Positions 11,591 through 23,308 of a stretch of DNA of 64,000 bases are shown here, one piece after another (the first letter of the stretch is position 1; the number at the start of each line of letters is the position of its first letter). Under the pieces are notes generated by a model. That model was not told the DNA's origin. It saw nothing but the letters and a program-made list of their open reading frames with translations, and did no database searches. A program made the translations under genes and the position numbers. Source of the DNA: Chytridium lagenaria (Eukaryota; Chytridiomycota; Chytridiomycetes; Chytridiales; Chytridiaceae); the NCBI GenBank assembly GCA_025449115.1, contig JAHLKC010000028.1:186001-250000 (forward strand), written 5' to 3'.

Positions 11591-12593
11591 TTAGCCAGCC
11601 AGCCCAAATCTGGCCGCCCTCTTTCTCCGTCTCTCTTCTTCCTCCGACAGCGCTGCGGAGGCTGACGGTTCTCCACCAGATCGATCGGCCCTCTTCCGCT
11701 TCTTTTCCTCCTCCTCGACAGAAAGAGCGATGGCTGTTGTTATTAAGGGTAAAGTAAGTAAAGGGAGAAGATGCCTACACGACTCTTACCAGCTGCATTT
11801 GGGTAACAACCCCAAACCTCTCTATACGTTTCTTTATGGCTTCCAATTCATTCGGGTCGGGCTTGAGCAGAAAGGGAGTTGCTATCAGTAAGCGTGCATT
11901 TAAGGAGGCCCGTGAGGCGGCATAACTCACCAAAGTCTTTGAAGACGATACCGCTTGAGATGGTTTCGTGGACAAAGTTCCGTTACTCTTCTGCGGCGCT
12001 GCAGCCGCAATGCCAAACCGTTGAGCGCGCAGTTTTCTTCTCTCTTCTTCTTCCAACGGGCTGAGATTGCTAACAGGGAGTCCAAACCGGGCAGCTCGCT
12101 GCTTCAGCCTCTCGAGCTCAGATTCACCTGCAGCGGGGGCAGGTGTCTCTGAAGGATCCGGGATGGCAGCGGTGTAATTTGCAGTTACTTCAAATGCCGT
12201 TACGTTGGTGTCGGTCTTTGTTGAGGGCTCCACGTACGCTTCCGGTGGTCGCTCAAATGTGGCGTATGTAGCATTGATGGGTTGTTCCAGTGCAAAGCCA
12301 CCATCGTCCAGAACTGCGCTCTCGAGGGCATGGACTTTTTCATCCTCTGCTGACGAGCTCACCGTGTTGCTAGATGCTTCCAGGTGAGGAAGAAGCCTGG
12401 CAAGAAGCTCCTCTTTTCTTCCCAGTGGTTGGAAGTCCGAATTTCTGAAGCTCTGTCCATGGCAAATTAGAGGAATAATCCGTTGGCATAATATGGAGGG
12501 GGAGAAGACATTCGATCATGAGGAGGATTGCCTACCAGTCTTAAGGCTATTGACCCTCATCTTCCTTGCGGCGGCAGGTGTTGTTTGCGACAT
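11591..12593 (-). CDS. THO1: SAP-domain ribonucleoprotein, SARNP/Tho1 family
   Basis: mRNP-assembly factor acting with the TREX/THO export machinery. Exon 1 (MSQTTPAAARKMRVNSLKT, 12593-12537) splices to ELQKFGLPTTGKKEELLARLL, completing an N-terminal SAP DNA/RNA-binding helix-hairpin. The rest shows the family's repeated R-[AI]-x-R-F-G motif: RAARFGLP, RAQRFGI, KRIERFGV and, in the last exon, RAARFGLAG*. The last exon (11591-11723) is Lys/Arg/Glu-rich. Two frame corrections are needed. One is an extra A in the AAAA run inside the SAP domain (near 12405); the other is a one-base phase mismatch at the last intron. The gene is divergent from the PNUTS-like gene, with about 840 bp between starts. 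Confidence 0.85.
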
Positions 12594-13434
12594 TGTTGTA
12601 AATTACTGAAGAGCTGATTATGAAAATGGTATGAAGTTATCAAAATACGGTATAAACTATAGGTATCGGAAATAATTTCATACATACCTTCAAATTTGTT
12701 AAACTTGATGATCAACATCAACCAAGTGTTTGTTTGTTGAGATGCTTTTTTAGTATATGGGAACTAAGAACCGTTGCCCAACATACATTCACGAAAAAGT
12801 CCAACTGCAGTTCTCGCAACTCGAAAAGGAAGAAACGAAACAAACAGAGAGCAGCTGAAAGAGAAGGTAGCCAAAAGTCAGAGGCTTAAAACAAGCAGCC
12901 ACTGTGCTCCAGCCCTTCCTTGATAGACAAGGGAAACATTGGGTACAGCCTGCAAAGTAGCCAGAAAAGAAGAGACCCCTTCATCCGTCCGTCTCTTGTT
13001 GGTGTTCTTCAGTTTTATAATATTTGAAGGGTTACAAACAAAGCTTACGTGGCCTTCCAACGGTCACCACAACAAGCAACTGCAAGCATTGAGTCGATGA
13101 GCTAAAAGCAGAATCAGGCCGTCAACCAGCGGTTTTGAACTTGCATCCTCCTTTATTCACCCCTCACTTCGGTCAGAAAGCAACTAGTGCAGCCGCTATT
13201 TGACCTTGCCCTGTCCTGCCTCCATCTCCACTACCCATCACATCACTCACTCATTCCCTGCACTCATTTGGCGACAAACCCCTCCACACAACGACAGCAA
13301 GAAACTTTATATTCAGGTTGTCATCGTCGCAAAACAACCATTATTGTCAACGATATCGACGCAGCCCTAACCCTTGCGATCTCGACGCAAAGAACACCGA
13401 GACGTTTGCTCCCATCACCATCTCGATCGATTGA
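12594..13434. promoter_or_regulatory. Divergent intergenic region, SARNP / PNUTS-like gene
   Basis: About 840 bp that should hold both promoters and 5' UTRs. No RNA gene or repeat. The minus ORF at 12878-13060 and plus ORF at 13187-13438 have no domains. Confidence 0.45.
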
Positions 13435-16400
13435 ATGAATTCTTGGAGAATTGAAGATCCCCTATTCGACGCCTTCTTCCAGAATTTTCACTTTGGACAG
13501 GAAACTAACCTGCTCGAAAACAACACCCTGCATCACCAACAGCAGCAGCAGCAGACAGATTTTCAAAACAACTCGCCGTGATGACACTGCAGCAAACAAA
13601 CCCAGTTCTCCAACATCAACGGCAGCAGGACCAACTGCTTAATGCCTACATTTTGCGGCAACAGCAAGAACAGCAGATGAATTTCAGCAAGAACGTTATG
13701 GACCACAACAGCATGCTATCCTTTACGATGAGTATGCAGCAGCAACAGACTCAGATGCCAGCGATGCCGTCATCATCCTTTGGTGAGCTTTCTTCATGTT
13801 TTCCCTCATTCTCCCAGCAACAAAAAGGTGTCTGAATAGCCGGATAAGGAAGTTGAAAATTTATCGTTTTTCGAAACCCTGGCTACACAAGTGACAAACC
13901 CTTCTTTCAATTCAATTGTATTATTGCCTGATGATTGCTGACGTAATTTCAATTTCTGTATGGAAAATCACGAAAACACGAAAACACGAAACGCGAACCA
14001 AAAAAAACGGAAAAAAAAGTTAACACCACCAACACGTTTGTGAACCTTAACAAATCGGGAATTATGCAAACAAATCAACCTACAACAAATGGTAATTTGG
14101 CTTATATGGCGCGTCAGGGATCACCAAGTGGCTCAGCTGATAATGGGGCAACGGGGAAAAGGAGAGGATCGAAGTTCACCCAGACACAGACTGATGCTCT
14201 TGAGAGCTTGTTTAAAAAAACGCCTAAACCGTCGAAAGAGCAAATGGCCAAGTTGGGTGCTGATTGTAACCTCGATACGAATCAGGTATGCATAAAATGA
14301 GGGATTATTGTTGTTTATTTTTTTGTTTGTTTTTTTTGTATTATTCATTGACTGACTTTTTCTTTGATCATTTGAAGATAGCGCAATGGTTTTCGCGGAG
14401 AAGAACGAAGGAGAAGACGCTTTCCGAATCCTCAGGGGCTCCGAATGTTGCGGCGCAGGCGCCGTACTTTTCCAACGGGCAGTATTTGCCCGAAGGACAC
14501 CCAACAATTCAGAATCAAATCAGTGTCGCCCAGCAGCAACTTATGCAAGAACAGCAGTCGAATCCGCACGTCCCTGTCCCTTTTGTGACCTCATCATCAC
14601 AAATGCCTCGTTCTCAGCCCCTCACATCCGCTCCTATCCCTACTAAGAAGGCACCATTGTCTAAAGTCCAGGCTGGACTCGCGCGTGGTCAACCTACGAC
14701 TGTACTCGCTGCTTCAAACAGCAGCACAACTCATGCGCCGGTTGTAGTCTCGGGAAGATCTGTGACTGATTCTTTGGCAAACTTACCTATGGCGATTGAA
14801 GATGTTGTAGAGTCGGACCAGGAAGATGTCTTTGATGTGTTGAACGGCACGGAAGTTCAGGACTTTGCTACGCTTAAGATGTTTGTCAAGTCGCTCAAAA
14901 GCGTGAACGACAACTCACGGAAGATGATTGCTTTTCGTATTATAGAGGAACTTTCTCCTGCTTTAAAAGAAACGTGAGTTCGTTTTTATGCTTACGCGTT
15001 CTTGCAATATGTTGTCACTAAACTGTTTTTCTTTGTAATTTCAAAGTTTTGTCAAGGGCGTTGGACCTCAACGAATTCGAAATTGGTGTATTGTTGCCAT
15101 GGAAGCGAAAACGAAGGACATCATTGTGAGATCTCTTCAGGCGATTAAGGCTCTACCATGGAAAGTCGACACGCTTCAGATATCTAAGCTTGGAAAAGTC
15201 ATCAAGAGACTGACGAGTTACTTAAATGAAGGTTCGTGTTTTTTGTGTTTTTAACCGCTGCCGTTTAACTTATTTCTTAATATAGAAGTGAAGCATATGT
15301 CGACCGAGATCATGGCCGAGTGGATGAGGCTTGTGTCTGTCGCCGCAGATTCAACTGCAGTGGCTCCTGCTCCTGTCACTGGAGTGAAGCGCAGTGCTGC
15401 TCCTTTGTCTTCGTCTGAACCCGGCGACTCGAAGGCAAAGAAGGCAAAGATCGATGTCAAGCCCGCTTCTTTAACCTTCGCGCCTGCAAAGGCGCCCATC
15501 AAGCGACCGCGTATCGTCGAGAACGTGGCCTTGTTCCAGGACTCAACCACGTCAAGCATAACAAAGTTTCTCCCGAATTTAAAAAAATCGGGAGACTTCC
15601 CGTCTCCATTGATAGATGTCATGGACACTTTTGGAGATGCAAAGTCGCCTACATCCGAAAAACCTCCTACGCCTCCTACTGCTATTCTTGGGGGAGCTGC
15701 TCCACTTCCAACGACAAAACGATATGGCCTTCCCGTGACCAACGGTGCCCTGAAGGCGGACGGAAATGCCAATTTGAAATTAAATGGGACCGAGTCTTAC
15801 GAGAGGATTGTGGTGGACACTGAAAATACGCCTGCGCCAAGGAAGTTGGCGCCTGGGGAAGTGAGGGGAATTTTGAAAAATATGGCGAACCCCCCGATGA
15901 AGCCAAAAAGGAGAATTAAGTGGAATGTGGAGCTTGTGAGAGTGAAGTATATTAAAAATGAAGTTACAGAAGAAGAGGTGAGGACTTTATTCCACAAAAG
16001 TTTCTTAACGCTCATACATCTTTTTTTCTCAGAACCAAGATACCATCATGGGAGGAAGTGCGCGTGAATCGGAGGGTCATGAAGGGCAATTTATGCACGG
16101 TCTTACTATAGAAATTTCATTTGTGACTCCTACAGGTGAATACTTTTCTATTACATATATAATGTTGCTAGCAGACTTATTAACCTTTTTTAGCTATCGC
16201 CTGGGTCCTTGCTCCTCGAGGTAGCAGATCGAAGGAGGTTGACATACAAAACCTCCGGGAACGCAAAGTTATTGGTGTCTCTTACATGAGCAACAAAGAC
16301 ATTCCTCTATCACCCGCAGAACCCGATCTAGACAGCGTGGATGGCGAACACATTCACACCATCCAGTATGCCCCTTACGACTTGGGGGATCCAATGCAGG

Positions 16401-17166
16401 TCAAGATGATGGAAAAGAACCGCAAGAGACTAGAATTCGCGTACCAGCAGCAGCAGAAGTTTCTTGTTACGCCGCAGTTACAGTCCCTTACAGCGACTCC
16501 TAGCAGTGGTGCTTTACAACAGAATCCGGACGCTAGTATGGTAAGTTTGTATCATCCTGTCTTTACGTAATAGTATTTTGACTAATAAACTTTATATACG
16601 TAGTCTTCCATTATTTCAATTTTCCCATCCGCTCTCGGCCAAGTCAATCACCCCGTCATTCCAGCCATCGCCCCAACGTCTACTTACGTCGCACCTACCG
16701 TTGAAGTCTACGAGCGAGGCAATAACTCCCCTCTGTGTGACAGCTACTGTACCGCGCCACCTCCTTCACCCTCGGATGAAATTCGCGAATATCGCGAAGA
16801 CCGTGACCGAGGATGGGGTGGACACAAAAACTCCTCTGAGTACTCATCACGAGATCGGAGACCGCGACCGTGATCGTGACTACGATGGAGACCGTGATGA
16901 TCGGGATTATCGAAAGAGTGATGGAGACCCGGACCGGGACCGAGAAGAGTACAGCGATGATTCGTCAGATGGCGGTGATTATCGACAGGATCGGTATGGG
17001 TCGAGGGGAGCGCGGGGTGGGAGGGGGAGGGGGGAGGGGGAGGGGTGCTGGGGGAGGGAGTACAAAGGTACCTGTGCCGTGTCGTTTCTGGAAGCAGGGG
17101 AATTGTAAATTTGGTGATGGGTGTTTCAATTTGCATGAAGGAGCTGGAGGGATGTCCAGGAGATAA
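13435..17166 (+). CDS. PNUTS/Ppn1-like PP1 regulatory protein with homeodomain, TFIIS-N, RVxF motif and CCCH zinc finger
   Basis: Likely nuclear PP1-targeting subunit of the 3'-end processing/termination machinery. Parts in order: a Gln-rich N-terminus (MNSWRIEDPLFD..., 13435-13820); a homeodomain (GSKFTQTQTDALESLF...QIAQWFSRRRTKEK) split by an intron at 14286-14378, with helix 3 reading QWFSRRR; a TFIIS N-terminal (LW) domain, about 14855-15230; a Lys/Pro-rich linker; a PP1-docking candidate KPKRRIKWN (near 15905; R-I-x-W fits RVxF); a conserved block to about 16540; an Asp/Arg-repeat stretch; and a C-terminal CX7CX5CX3H finger (CRFWKQGNCKFGDGCFNLH) before the stop at 17166. Frames change near 13575 and within the Asp/Arg/Gly repeats (16780-17060). 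The start was chosen because an ORF from 13435 precedes the first break. Domain order resembles animal PNUTS, except for the added homeodomain. Confidence 0.82.
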
Positions 17167-17419
17167 ACTGTCATATTTCGATGGGACTTGGTTGTGATTA
17201 AATATGTATCCTCTATATCTATAACTACACTACTAAAGACCGTGTATCAGTCTGTTATATCAGGGCATCTTTAGTAAAGTCGCCAACTTCCAACTTCAGT
17301 GGAGGTGTAAGCATCATGAGACAATATCAGCAACGGCCTGGCTTTTGCCAGGAACGTGGACCAACTCATGTTCAAGGTATTGCAAAGCAACTCAATCATG
17401 GTCTTACACAGAGTATGTG
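17167..17419. other. Intergenic region between PNUTS-like gene and inverted-repeat arm
   Basis: About 250 bp of 3' flank. Nothing recognised. Confidence 0.4.
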
Positions 17420-18502
17420 CTGTAGTTATCTCGCATGCACTTAATGACACCCATCAGACATCAACTTAATCTAAGATTTGAAGTCTCGTTATTAATATGT
17501 AAAAAAAAAAAAAAAAAGTTAAGTGAAAGGAGGACCATTAAACTTCACTATATCAACTGCTGCGGCTACGACTTTACGACAACGACAGCCTACCTTCCGT
17601 TATTCCAAATAGGTACATGCGGTCGCGTCTTATCTCGCTTGCTTCAAAAATCGTCACAAGGAGAATTTTTTTTTATCATCCTAGCACCCCCGTTAAAAAA
17701 GACAAAAGAGATGACGGGCGTCATTCGCCGTTCTCAATGTCACCATGTGAGCAGAGTGGGATTCGAACCCACGCCTCCGGAGAGATCACGGCCTTAACGT
17801 GACGCCTTAGACCAACTCGGCCATCTGCCCGATGAAAACCGTGTTCAAAATCTGACATCATAATCCGTCTGGCTTTGAGGTGATGGTATCTTTTAGCAGA
17901 GGAGTGTTTTGAGTGTAGGTAGCTGGTGGATGTAGCAAGGATAAAGAAGCGGAGGGAGGAGGAGGAAGGAAGACCAAACAGTCATGAAAGAATGAATTTG
18001 TGAACATACGCACATGACACAATGTTGGACCAACCCATTCATCAAAGTCCCCACATGCGGTTGAAAATCGCCACAAGATATTCCGTCCTTCTCTTGTCCT
18101 CTGTTCAACCCTACAGCTCGTTTTCAGCAAACTTGATCCTGCAATAAGTTGAGATGGCGTACCTCGTCGATTCAAGTCCGCACTTTGCGCATGGGTAAAG
18201 TGGACAATGTTCTACCGTACTCCACATTACACAGAGAGGCGTTACAGATGTTGGTCCTCTCGATGGGACTACTTCTCTTTTGGGGAAAGGTTGAACCAGC
18301 GATATGATGCGGATGTCGGAGTGGAGAGCATGGCACAGCGAAGACACAATTTTTTTGTTGACGAGGTCAAAAATTCAAACACTGTAATAAAAATGTGATG
18401 GTAAATATATATTTATCTTTGAGTGTGTACTAGGTAATGACGTCCTCTGGCTTGGGTTTTTGAGCAAGCTCGTTCCACCACCACACATCATCTACTTTAC
18501 CT
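17420..18502. repeat. Left arm of a ~1.1-kb inverted repeat (partner 43848-44945)
   Basis: Read on the minus strand, this segment aligns along its whole length with 43848-44945 read on plus. The tRNA-Leu is identical. The flanks carry scattered substitutions and small indels. Similarity fades outside about 17420 (tgctgtagttatctcg) and about 18502 (ctactttacc). I found no ORF, terminal TG...CA with target duplications, or transposase. It looks like a duplicated genomic segment rather than an LTR. Confidence 0.85.
17748..17830 (-). tRNA. tRNA-Leu(AAG), copy 1
   Basis: 83-nt cloverleaf with no intron. The 7-bp acceptor stem is GGGCAGA/TCTGCTC with discriminator A. The anticodon stem TCACG/CGTGA encloses loop TTAAGGC, giving anticodon AAG (codon CUU). 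A class II variable arm and T-arm GTGGG-TTCGAAT-CCCAC follow. A T-run about 40 nt downstream on the same strand may end Pol III transcription. Identical in sequence to the copy at 44522-44604. Confidence 0.95.
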
Positions 18503-18518
18503 CCTAACCCTAACCCCC
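18503..18518. repeat. Short telomere-like repeat, (CCCTAA) about 2.5 units
   Basis: The bases cctaaccctaaccccc directly abut the inner end of the left inverted-repeat arm. The fungal telomere unit is usually TTAGGG, so this could be a telobox or an interstitial telomeric remnant. It is very short, so chance cannot be excluded. Confidence 0.35.
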
Positions 18519-18575
18519 ACTTTATGGGTTCGAACCCCACCATCTAATATATATTAACTGTAGATCCAGTAAGTG

Positions 18576-18926
18576 TCAAAAAAGTGCTTTCGCTTTGTCT
18601 ACTTCATCCTTGGTCCACGGCACATTAATGTAGTTTTCAATAATGTAGCGAAATCCATAGAGAACAATACACGTGTCGTCGGATCTAAGGTTTTCGGAAT
18701 TCACCGTAGGCCTACCATCTGTGCCATCAATTCAAGCAATATCATGAATTAAAAACGATACTGACGGCAGGCTATGCAATAATTGTCAAAAGGATAACGA
18801 GGATCGAGCTCGGCCCTACGATGAATTTGGGAACATGACTTTACGCACCGTTTTAGCATCAGGATAGGTGAACGGATGTGTTGTCTTGTATGAATCTGTG
18901 AGAAGGAGCAGAATTCTTAGTGTCAT
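18576..18926 (-). pseudogene. NAMPT: 5' remnant of a nicotinamide phosphoribosyltransferase (NAMPT) gene
   Basis: The minus strand reads MTLRILLLLTDSYKTTHPFTYPD from 18926. The DSYK-x-TH motif is the signature start of NAMPT, the NAD-salvage enzyme making NMN from nicotinamide and PRPP. After a gap compatible with an intron (about 18716-18805), the next stretch reads VLYGFRYIIENYINVPWTKDEVDKAKALF. This matches the FYGLQYILNKYL...AKDVY region that follows in animal NAMPT. A TGA then falls at 18576, about 75 bp before the inverted-repeat arm. Some 80 of the usual ~490 residues are present, and the rest is not in this window. It therefore looks truncated, possibly by the rearrangement that placed the repeat arm. 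Confidence 0.6.
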
Positions 18927-19617
18927 GGGGAGAACGGAAGCTACGAGGCAAGCTGTATGGGCAGCAAAGGTGAAAGAAGAACAATTGTGTAGGTCGTTCA
19001 GTAACGGCTTTTATGTTCTTTGTGGATGTACTACGATATTTCAGCAGGAGTACCCCTGGCTGGCTTACAATCAAAGGCTGAAATCGTTCTGATTTTTGTG
19101 TTATTGAAATGTGACTGCCGTTGATAGAGTGCACAACTTCGGAGAGTCGCTTGAAATACTTTAAGGAATGAGGCCACCTTACATGTTTCGTCCAATAAAT
19201 CACAACATTAAATCAGTGGAGCCAACTTCCATACGGAGAAAGCCATTCTCATCCACCCATCCCCACATTACAGAACAAAAGAAATGAGTGAAGCAAAGGG
19301 GATCATTAATGAGGTGATAATTCAATAATCCTAAAGTGATCGGAATTAAATATAATAACAAGATCAGCCCTTCAAAAAGGAAAACAGCTGATATCATATT
19401 AGTCTAGGGCATATGCATCAGGAGTAAAACAGTTCACAAATGCCTTAGGAAGTAAAGTAGAAGAACAGAAACGGTGAAAATAGGATCCCAAATTAGCTTT
19501 GTAAATTACGGAAAGAAAAAGGAAAAAGAGGAAGGCGGTAACTATAGTGAATGTTACTGGAGTGATGATGGGAGTCTTGGGGGTTGTTTGATGTACGATA
19601 AGGAAAGGTTCGGGTAT
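18927..19617. other. Intergenic region between NAMPT remnant and aspartate/glutamate carrier
   Basis: About 690 bp. Small ORFs on both strands (for example 19200-19397) have no domains. No RNA gene or repeat was seen. Confidence 0.35.
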
Positions 19618-21996
19618 CTACTTTGACTTGAACACATCGGGTGAGAGGTCTAAAACAACGCGTAAAGCCCCAACACGTCGCGACTCCTCCCGCCTCCTTC
19701 TGCCTCTGCCTCAACCCAGCCGCCGCTTCAACAGGCGCAGCAGCAGGCGCATCAAAGCTAAACGGAAGAGCAGTATGCAAGAATTCATACGCAGCAAGTG
19801 TCACACCGAACTGAGGTGAAGACCTGACACACGTGCAACACCTCCCTTAAAGAAAGCACGGAATCCTTCTTCACGATAAATTTTGACCGCAGCGTCTAGG
19901 AGACCAGAGTAGACGGTTTCACCCTTTGCGGGCGGCTACTTGGAGACGGGTCTTGATCACATCCGCAGGGGTGACGAGATAGGCAGCGGGCATACCAGCG
20001 AGGGCACCAGCGGAAAGAAGCTCAAGGATGGAAAGCTTCTTGCCATTTTTGCCTTCGTTAAAGAGATCCACCTTCAAGTGAGCGTAGACGGGAAGTAGAT
20101 ACCGGAGAAGGGAATATCACGGAGCTAAAAATAAACAAGACGTCAGGGACTGTTTTTCTTTAAGCTGAGTAAAAATAGATTTCAGTGAACTTACCAGACA
20201 CGCGCCCGCACCTTTATAAAGCCCAACAAGACCAAGGTTCCGGACGATCCAGAGTGCTGACCGTCTAGGGGCACCTTCGGCACTCTTGGCTGCCTCACCC
20301 TGGACTAGTGTACGTAAGAAATAAATGAGAAAGTTAAGAAGCCAAGCCAAAGAATAGTGGACTTTATCATTAAGCTCTACAATGTAAGCTTACCTTGCAA
20401 TCGAATCTTAACAATCTCCAAGGGGTTGGTGAAGATGACTTGGCTTCCACCTGCGACACACCCGGCAAGAATCTCACCGTACAAAGGCACTTTACCGGTA
20501 GACTGGTCCTTCAGCTTACTTCGCACAAGATCGTTCATTGTAAGCTTAATTGCTTTCTCAGGCGCCACTTTTGAATCATAAAGGTTGACGATTAGCTCAG
20601 TCCAATAACCAATTGGGAAGTAAAAATCTTAAACTGAGATAATAGACCCACCTCCAAGCAACTGAGGCAACAACCCCGAATATAATCCCTTGACACCCTC
20701 GTTCCGGATAACCTTTCTAAAGCAATCCGCACTGTTCTTATACAGCAATTCACCAACCACCTTTGCCCTCTGATTCTGCATCCTAGTCTTCACGAGGTCA
20801 ATAGGGTACACGAATGTCGCACCGATGGCGCCAGCCACTGAACCGAGAGCGAAGTTGTACGCGCTCTTTAAAATCTCAAGGTGAACGGGAAGACCAGCGG
20901 GTTTTGCAGGGGCGGAGGATGACGAGGCGGCGGCGGCATCCCATCTCGGGTCGAACAAGTTGGAGAAATCGGACGGTGAAAGGCGCTTTCCAGAGTCCTT
21001 ACCACCCGAAGCAAGGTGGAAAACGGTGTCAACCTCCATTGGGGTCAGGGTGTTGAAGCGAACGAGACGGGAGGCGGTGGCCATGAATTCGCTTTTTGCA
21101 ATCTTCCCATCTGTAGTTTCCCTCGAGTGCGGCGTCAACGATGCGTTGAATCGTGTCCATTTGACGGATCACGTTAAAAAGTGCTCGTGCATTCGCGAAG
21201 GAAATCTTTTCGGGAGTTTCAGGAGATGCGTAGATGTTCGCGAGGGTGGGGATTTGAGCAATCACGTTTGGAGAGAGCTTGTGACGAGCCAGGTGAACCA
21301 TAATGGTCTTTAATTCCTCTGGAGTAATGAATCCAGTGCTTTTTTGGTCGTAGTGTTTGAACTCTTGTTGTAACCGTTCCGATTGAAAGCCTTTCAAAAG
21401 TTGTGTAAATTCGTCAAATTTAAGGACAGCGCGGTCGCTTTTAGACCCAATGTAAAGACGCATCCATTCGCTATTAAAGTTGATGGGGACGGCGTCGTGG
21501 CCAACGTTGGAAGAAAGAATATTCTTAAACTGCTTTACCGTTATCCGGCCTGTTTTTAAAAGAAAAAATTATAATAATGCGTACATATCAGTCAAATATT
21601 CAATGCCTGATTCACAAAAAGGGGTTACCATCTCCATCTTCGTCGAAGAGCCGGAACGCCACTTCAAATTCGGCATCAGGTTTTGAAAGCAGGTCGCCAA
21701 AAGCGACAAAATCGTCCTTGGTAAGTGATCCCCTTTGTACCGAAAGATAAACATTAGCGTTCACTTTGAAGTAAACAGTCGCCTAGGCGAGTAAATACAT
21801 ACTTCTTTGAGCGGTCCGCCAACTTAAATAGAATCAAATAGCGCTCCTTTGGTACCCTAAAGAAATCCTTGTCCGCGGCAATGGCCCTCAAGAAGTCATC
21901 CTGATTCATTAACTTTGATCCCGAAGGGGTGATCGTAGAGGCATGTGCGTCGAACATGCTCGAATAGACCTGACTATCGTCGATGGATGCGGACAT
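19618..21996 (-). CDS. AGC1: Mitochondrial aspartate/glutamate carrier with EF-hands (aralar/citrin type, SLC25A12/13)
   Basis: Inner-membrane exchanger of matrix aspartate for cytosolic glutamate plus H+, part of the malate-aspartate shuttle. The N-terminal half is an EF-hand regulatory domain: [20 protein letters not shown]..., an EF loop near [14 protein letters not shown], and [13 protein letters not shown]. The C-terminal half has three mitochondrial-carrier repeats, each with the Px[DE]xx[KR] signature: [22 protein letters not shown] and [11 protein letters not shown]. Frame breaks were seen near 21122 (extra G in GGG), 20090 (missing base in FPVYAHLK) and 19925 (extra G). Introns are near 21775, 21560, 20630, 20360 and 20150. 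The 3' end is uncertain: one frame stops at 19618 (PDVFKSK*), another runs to 19493. An in-frame Met lies upstream at 22062. Together with MDH this suggests an NADH shuttle. Confidence 0.9.
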
Positions 21997-22062
21997 TGTG
22001 TGGAAAATGTGGTTGCGGGAACTACGAGCTTTCGAATAGTGGGGAAGACGAATCAATGGCAA

Positions 22063-23308
22063 GCAAAGCGATACTGCGATCGCAAGTCAGGGATCCAGAT
22101 CCGTCCTTTCTTGACGGATGACGTAAATAAGTAGTTTGAATGCCTTAATTAAAACTCCGCGTTCCCAACAACAAATGAATCTCTTGTCAGGGAATTAAGA
22201 GTCTAGAGATAATCGTGATGCCTGTCTGCTTCAGCAAATGACTTCACGTAGCGGAAGGATCGTTGGAGGGTGACGGGCTGTAGCACACCGACGTTGAGTA
22301 CGACAGCTCTTGGTTATGTGAGCCCGAAAGGTTGTTCGGAAGAAAAAGGAGCAAAAACACAAGCAAAACTTTTTGCGCCAATCATGACAAGGCCCTCCTC
22401 CCGGCCCTCACATGGTGGGCAGGGATTCAACGGGTGCTTCCAGAAGTTTGTGATGTCATCGATGAAGTCACGGATGTGAGACCGTGGTGTCGTAAGGGGA
22501 ACTGGGACTGATACATGCGAGTGTTGGTGTCCGCGCATGGTCAGAAAAACTTTGGCATGGAAAACTCGCGAAAACTCCTGGCTGAAAAGTTCTTATCCAG
22601 CTTTGAACCACGACTCCTATTCTAGGTAGGCCACTTGTGTATGCCTTGAGATGACTGAGCCCGTTATATCAGATGGAGACGAGGACGTTGAAAATGGAGG
22701 CAACGTGAATAGGTCTCTGTGGAAGGCAACATGTTACGCGACCGCGGCAAGAGAAGTATGGGCTTTGTCATGCTTTGGCACGCATCATTTAACCAACACC
22801 TTTAAAGGATTCTCTGCATTATTGTAAGTATTTCCGGGGTTCTCGTTTTATGCGGTAGCTCACACCATTTAGCTTCTGAGTGTGATTGCGAAATACAATT
22901 TTCGTGATCTCTACGTTACCGATCTGCTATTTGTCGGCATTCCGTACTTCTGTATGAGACTCGCAGCTATATACCTGGGTATGGAATTGTTACGTATATT
23001 TTTGGTTCTTGATTTGCTGACAGTGTTGTAATAGAAATCTCCAAAATCGTCGTGATCTTAATATGACTATTAATTCTGTGAACGAAGGATATTATAAGGA
23101 TGTCCTGAGATCCGGAATGTGCATTTAAAGAATCGTAGAACGTATTTAAAGAAGCGTAGAATGCAATCAAAGACGTTGATCCGGGTTTGCAAACCATATA
23201 AACTCATTGAGAATATAAGGCTGTGAAGAAGATTCATTAAGTTTGATTTATTGACATACGGGAAGGGATATATACGTTGCGCGGGAAATGTTGGGCGACA
23301 TTAATGTA
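22063..23308. other. 1.2-kb intergenic region, nothing recognised
   Basis: Lies between the 5' end of the carrier gene and the 3' end of BRE1. Only short ORFs without domains (for example 22314-22538 on minus). No tRNA fold, tandem repeat or transposon end was seen. Confidence 0.4.

Noticed and set aside
18520..18546. ggttcgaacccc palindrome as a tRNA B-box
   Set aside because: It lacks a matching acceptor stem and anticodon arm; probably chance next to the repeat junction.
18859..19203. Minus ORF of 114 codons as a gene
   Set aside because: It overlaps the NAMPT remnant in another frame; NAMPT similarity lies in the alternative frame.
22314..22538. Minus ORF of 74 codons in the carrier-BRE1 gap
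   Set aside because: No domain, no splice context and no coding-like continuation.
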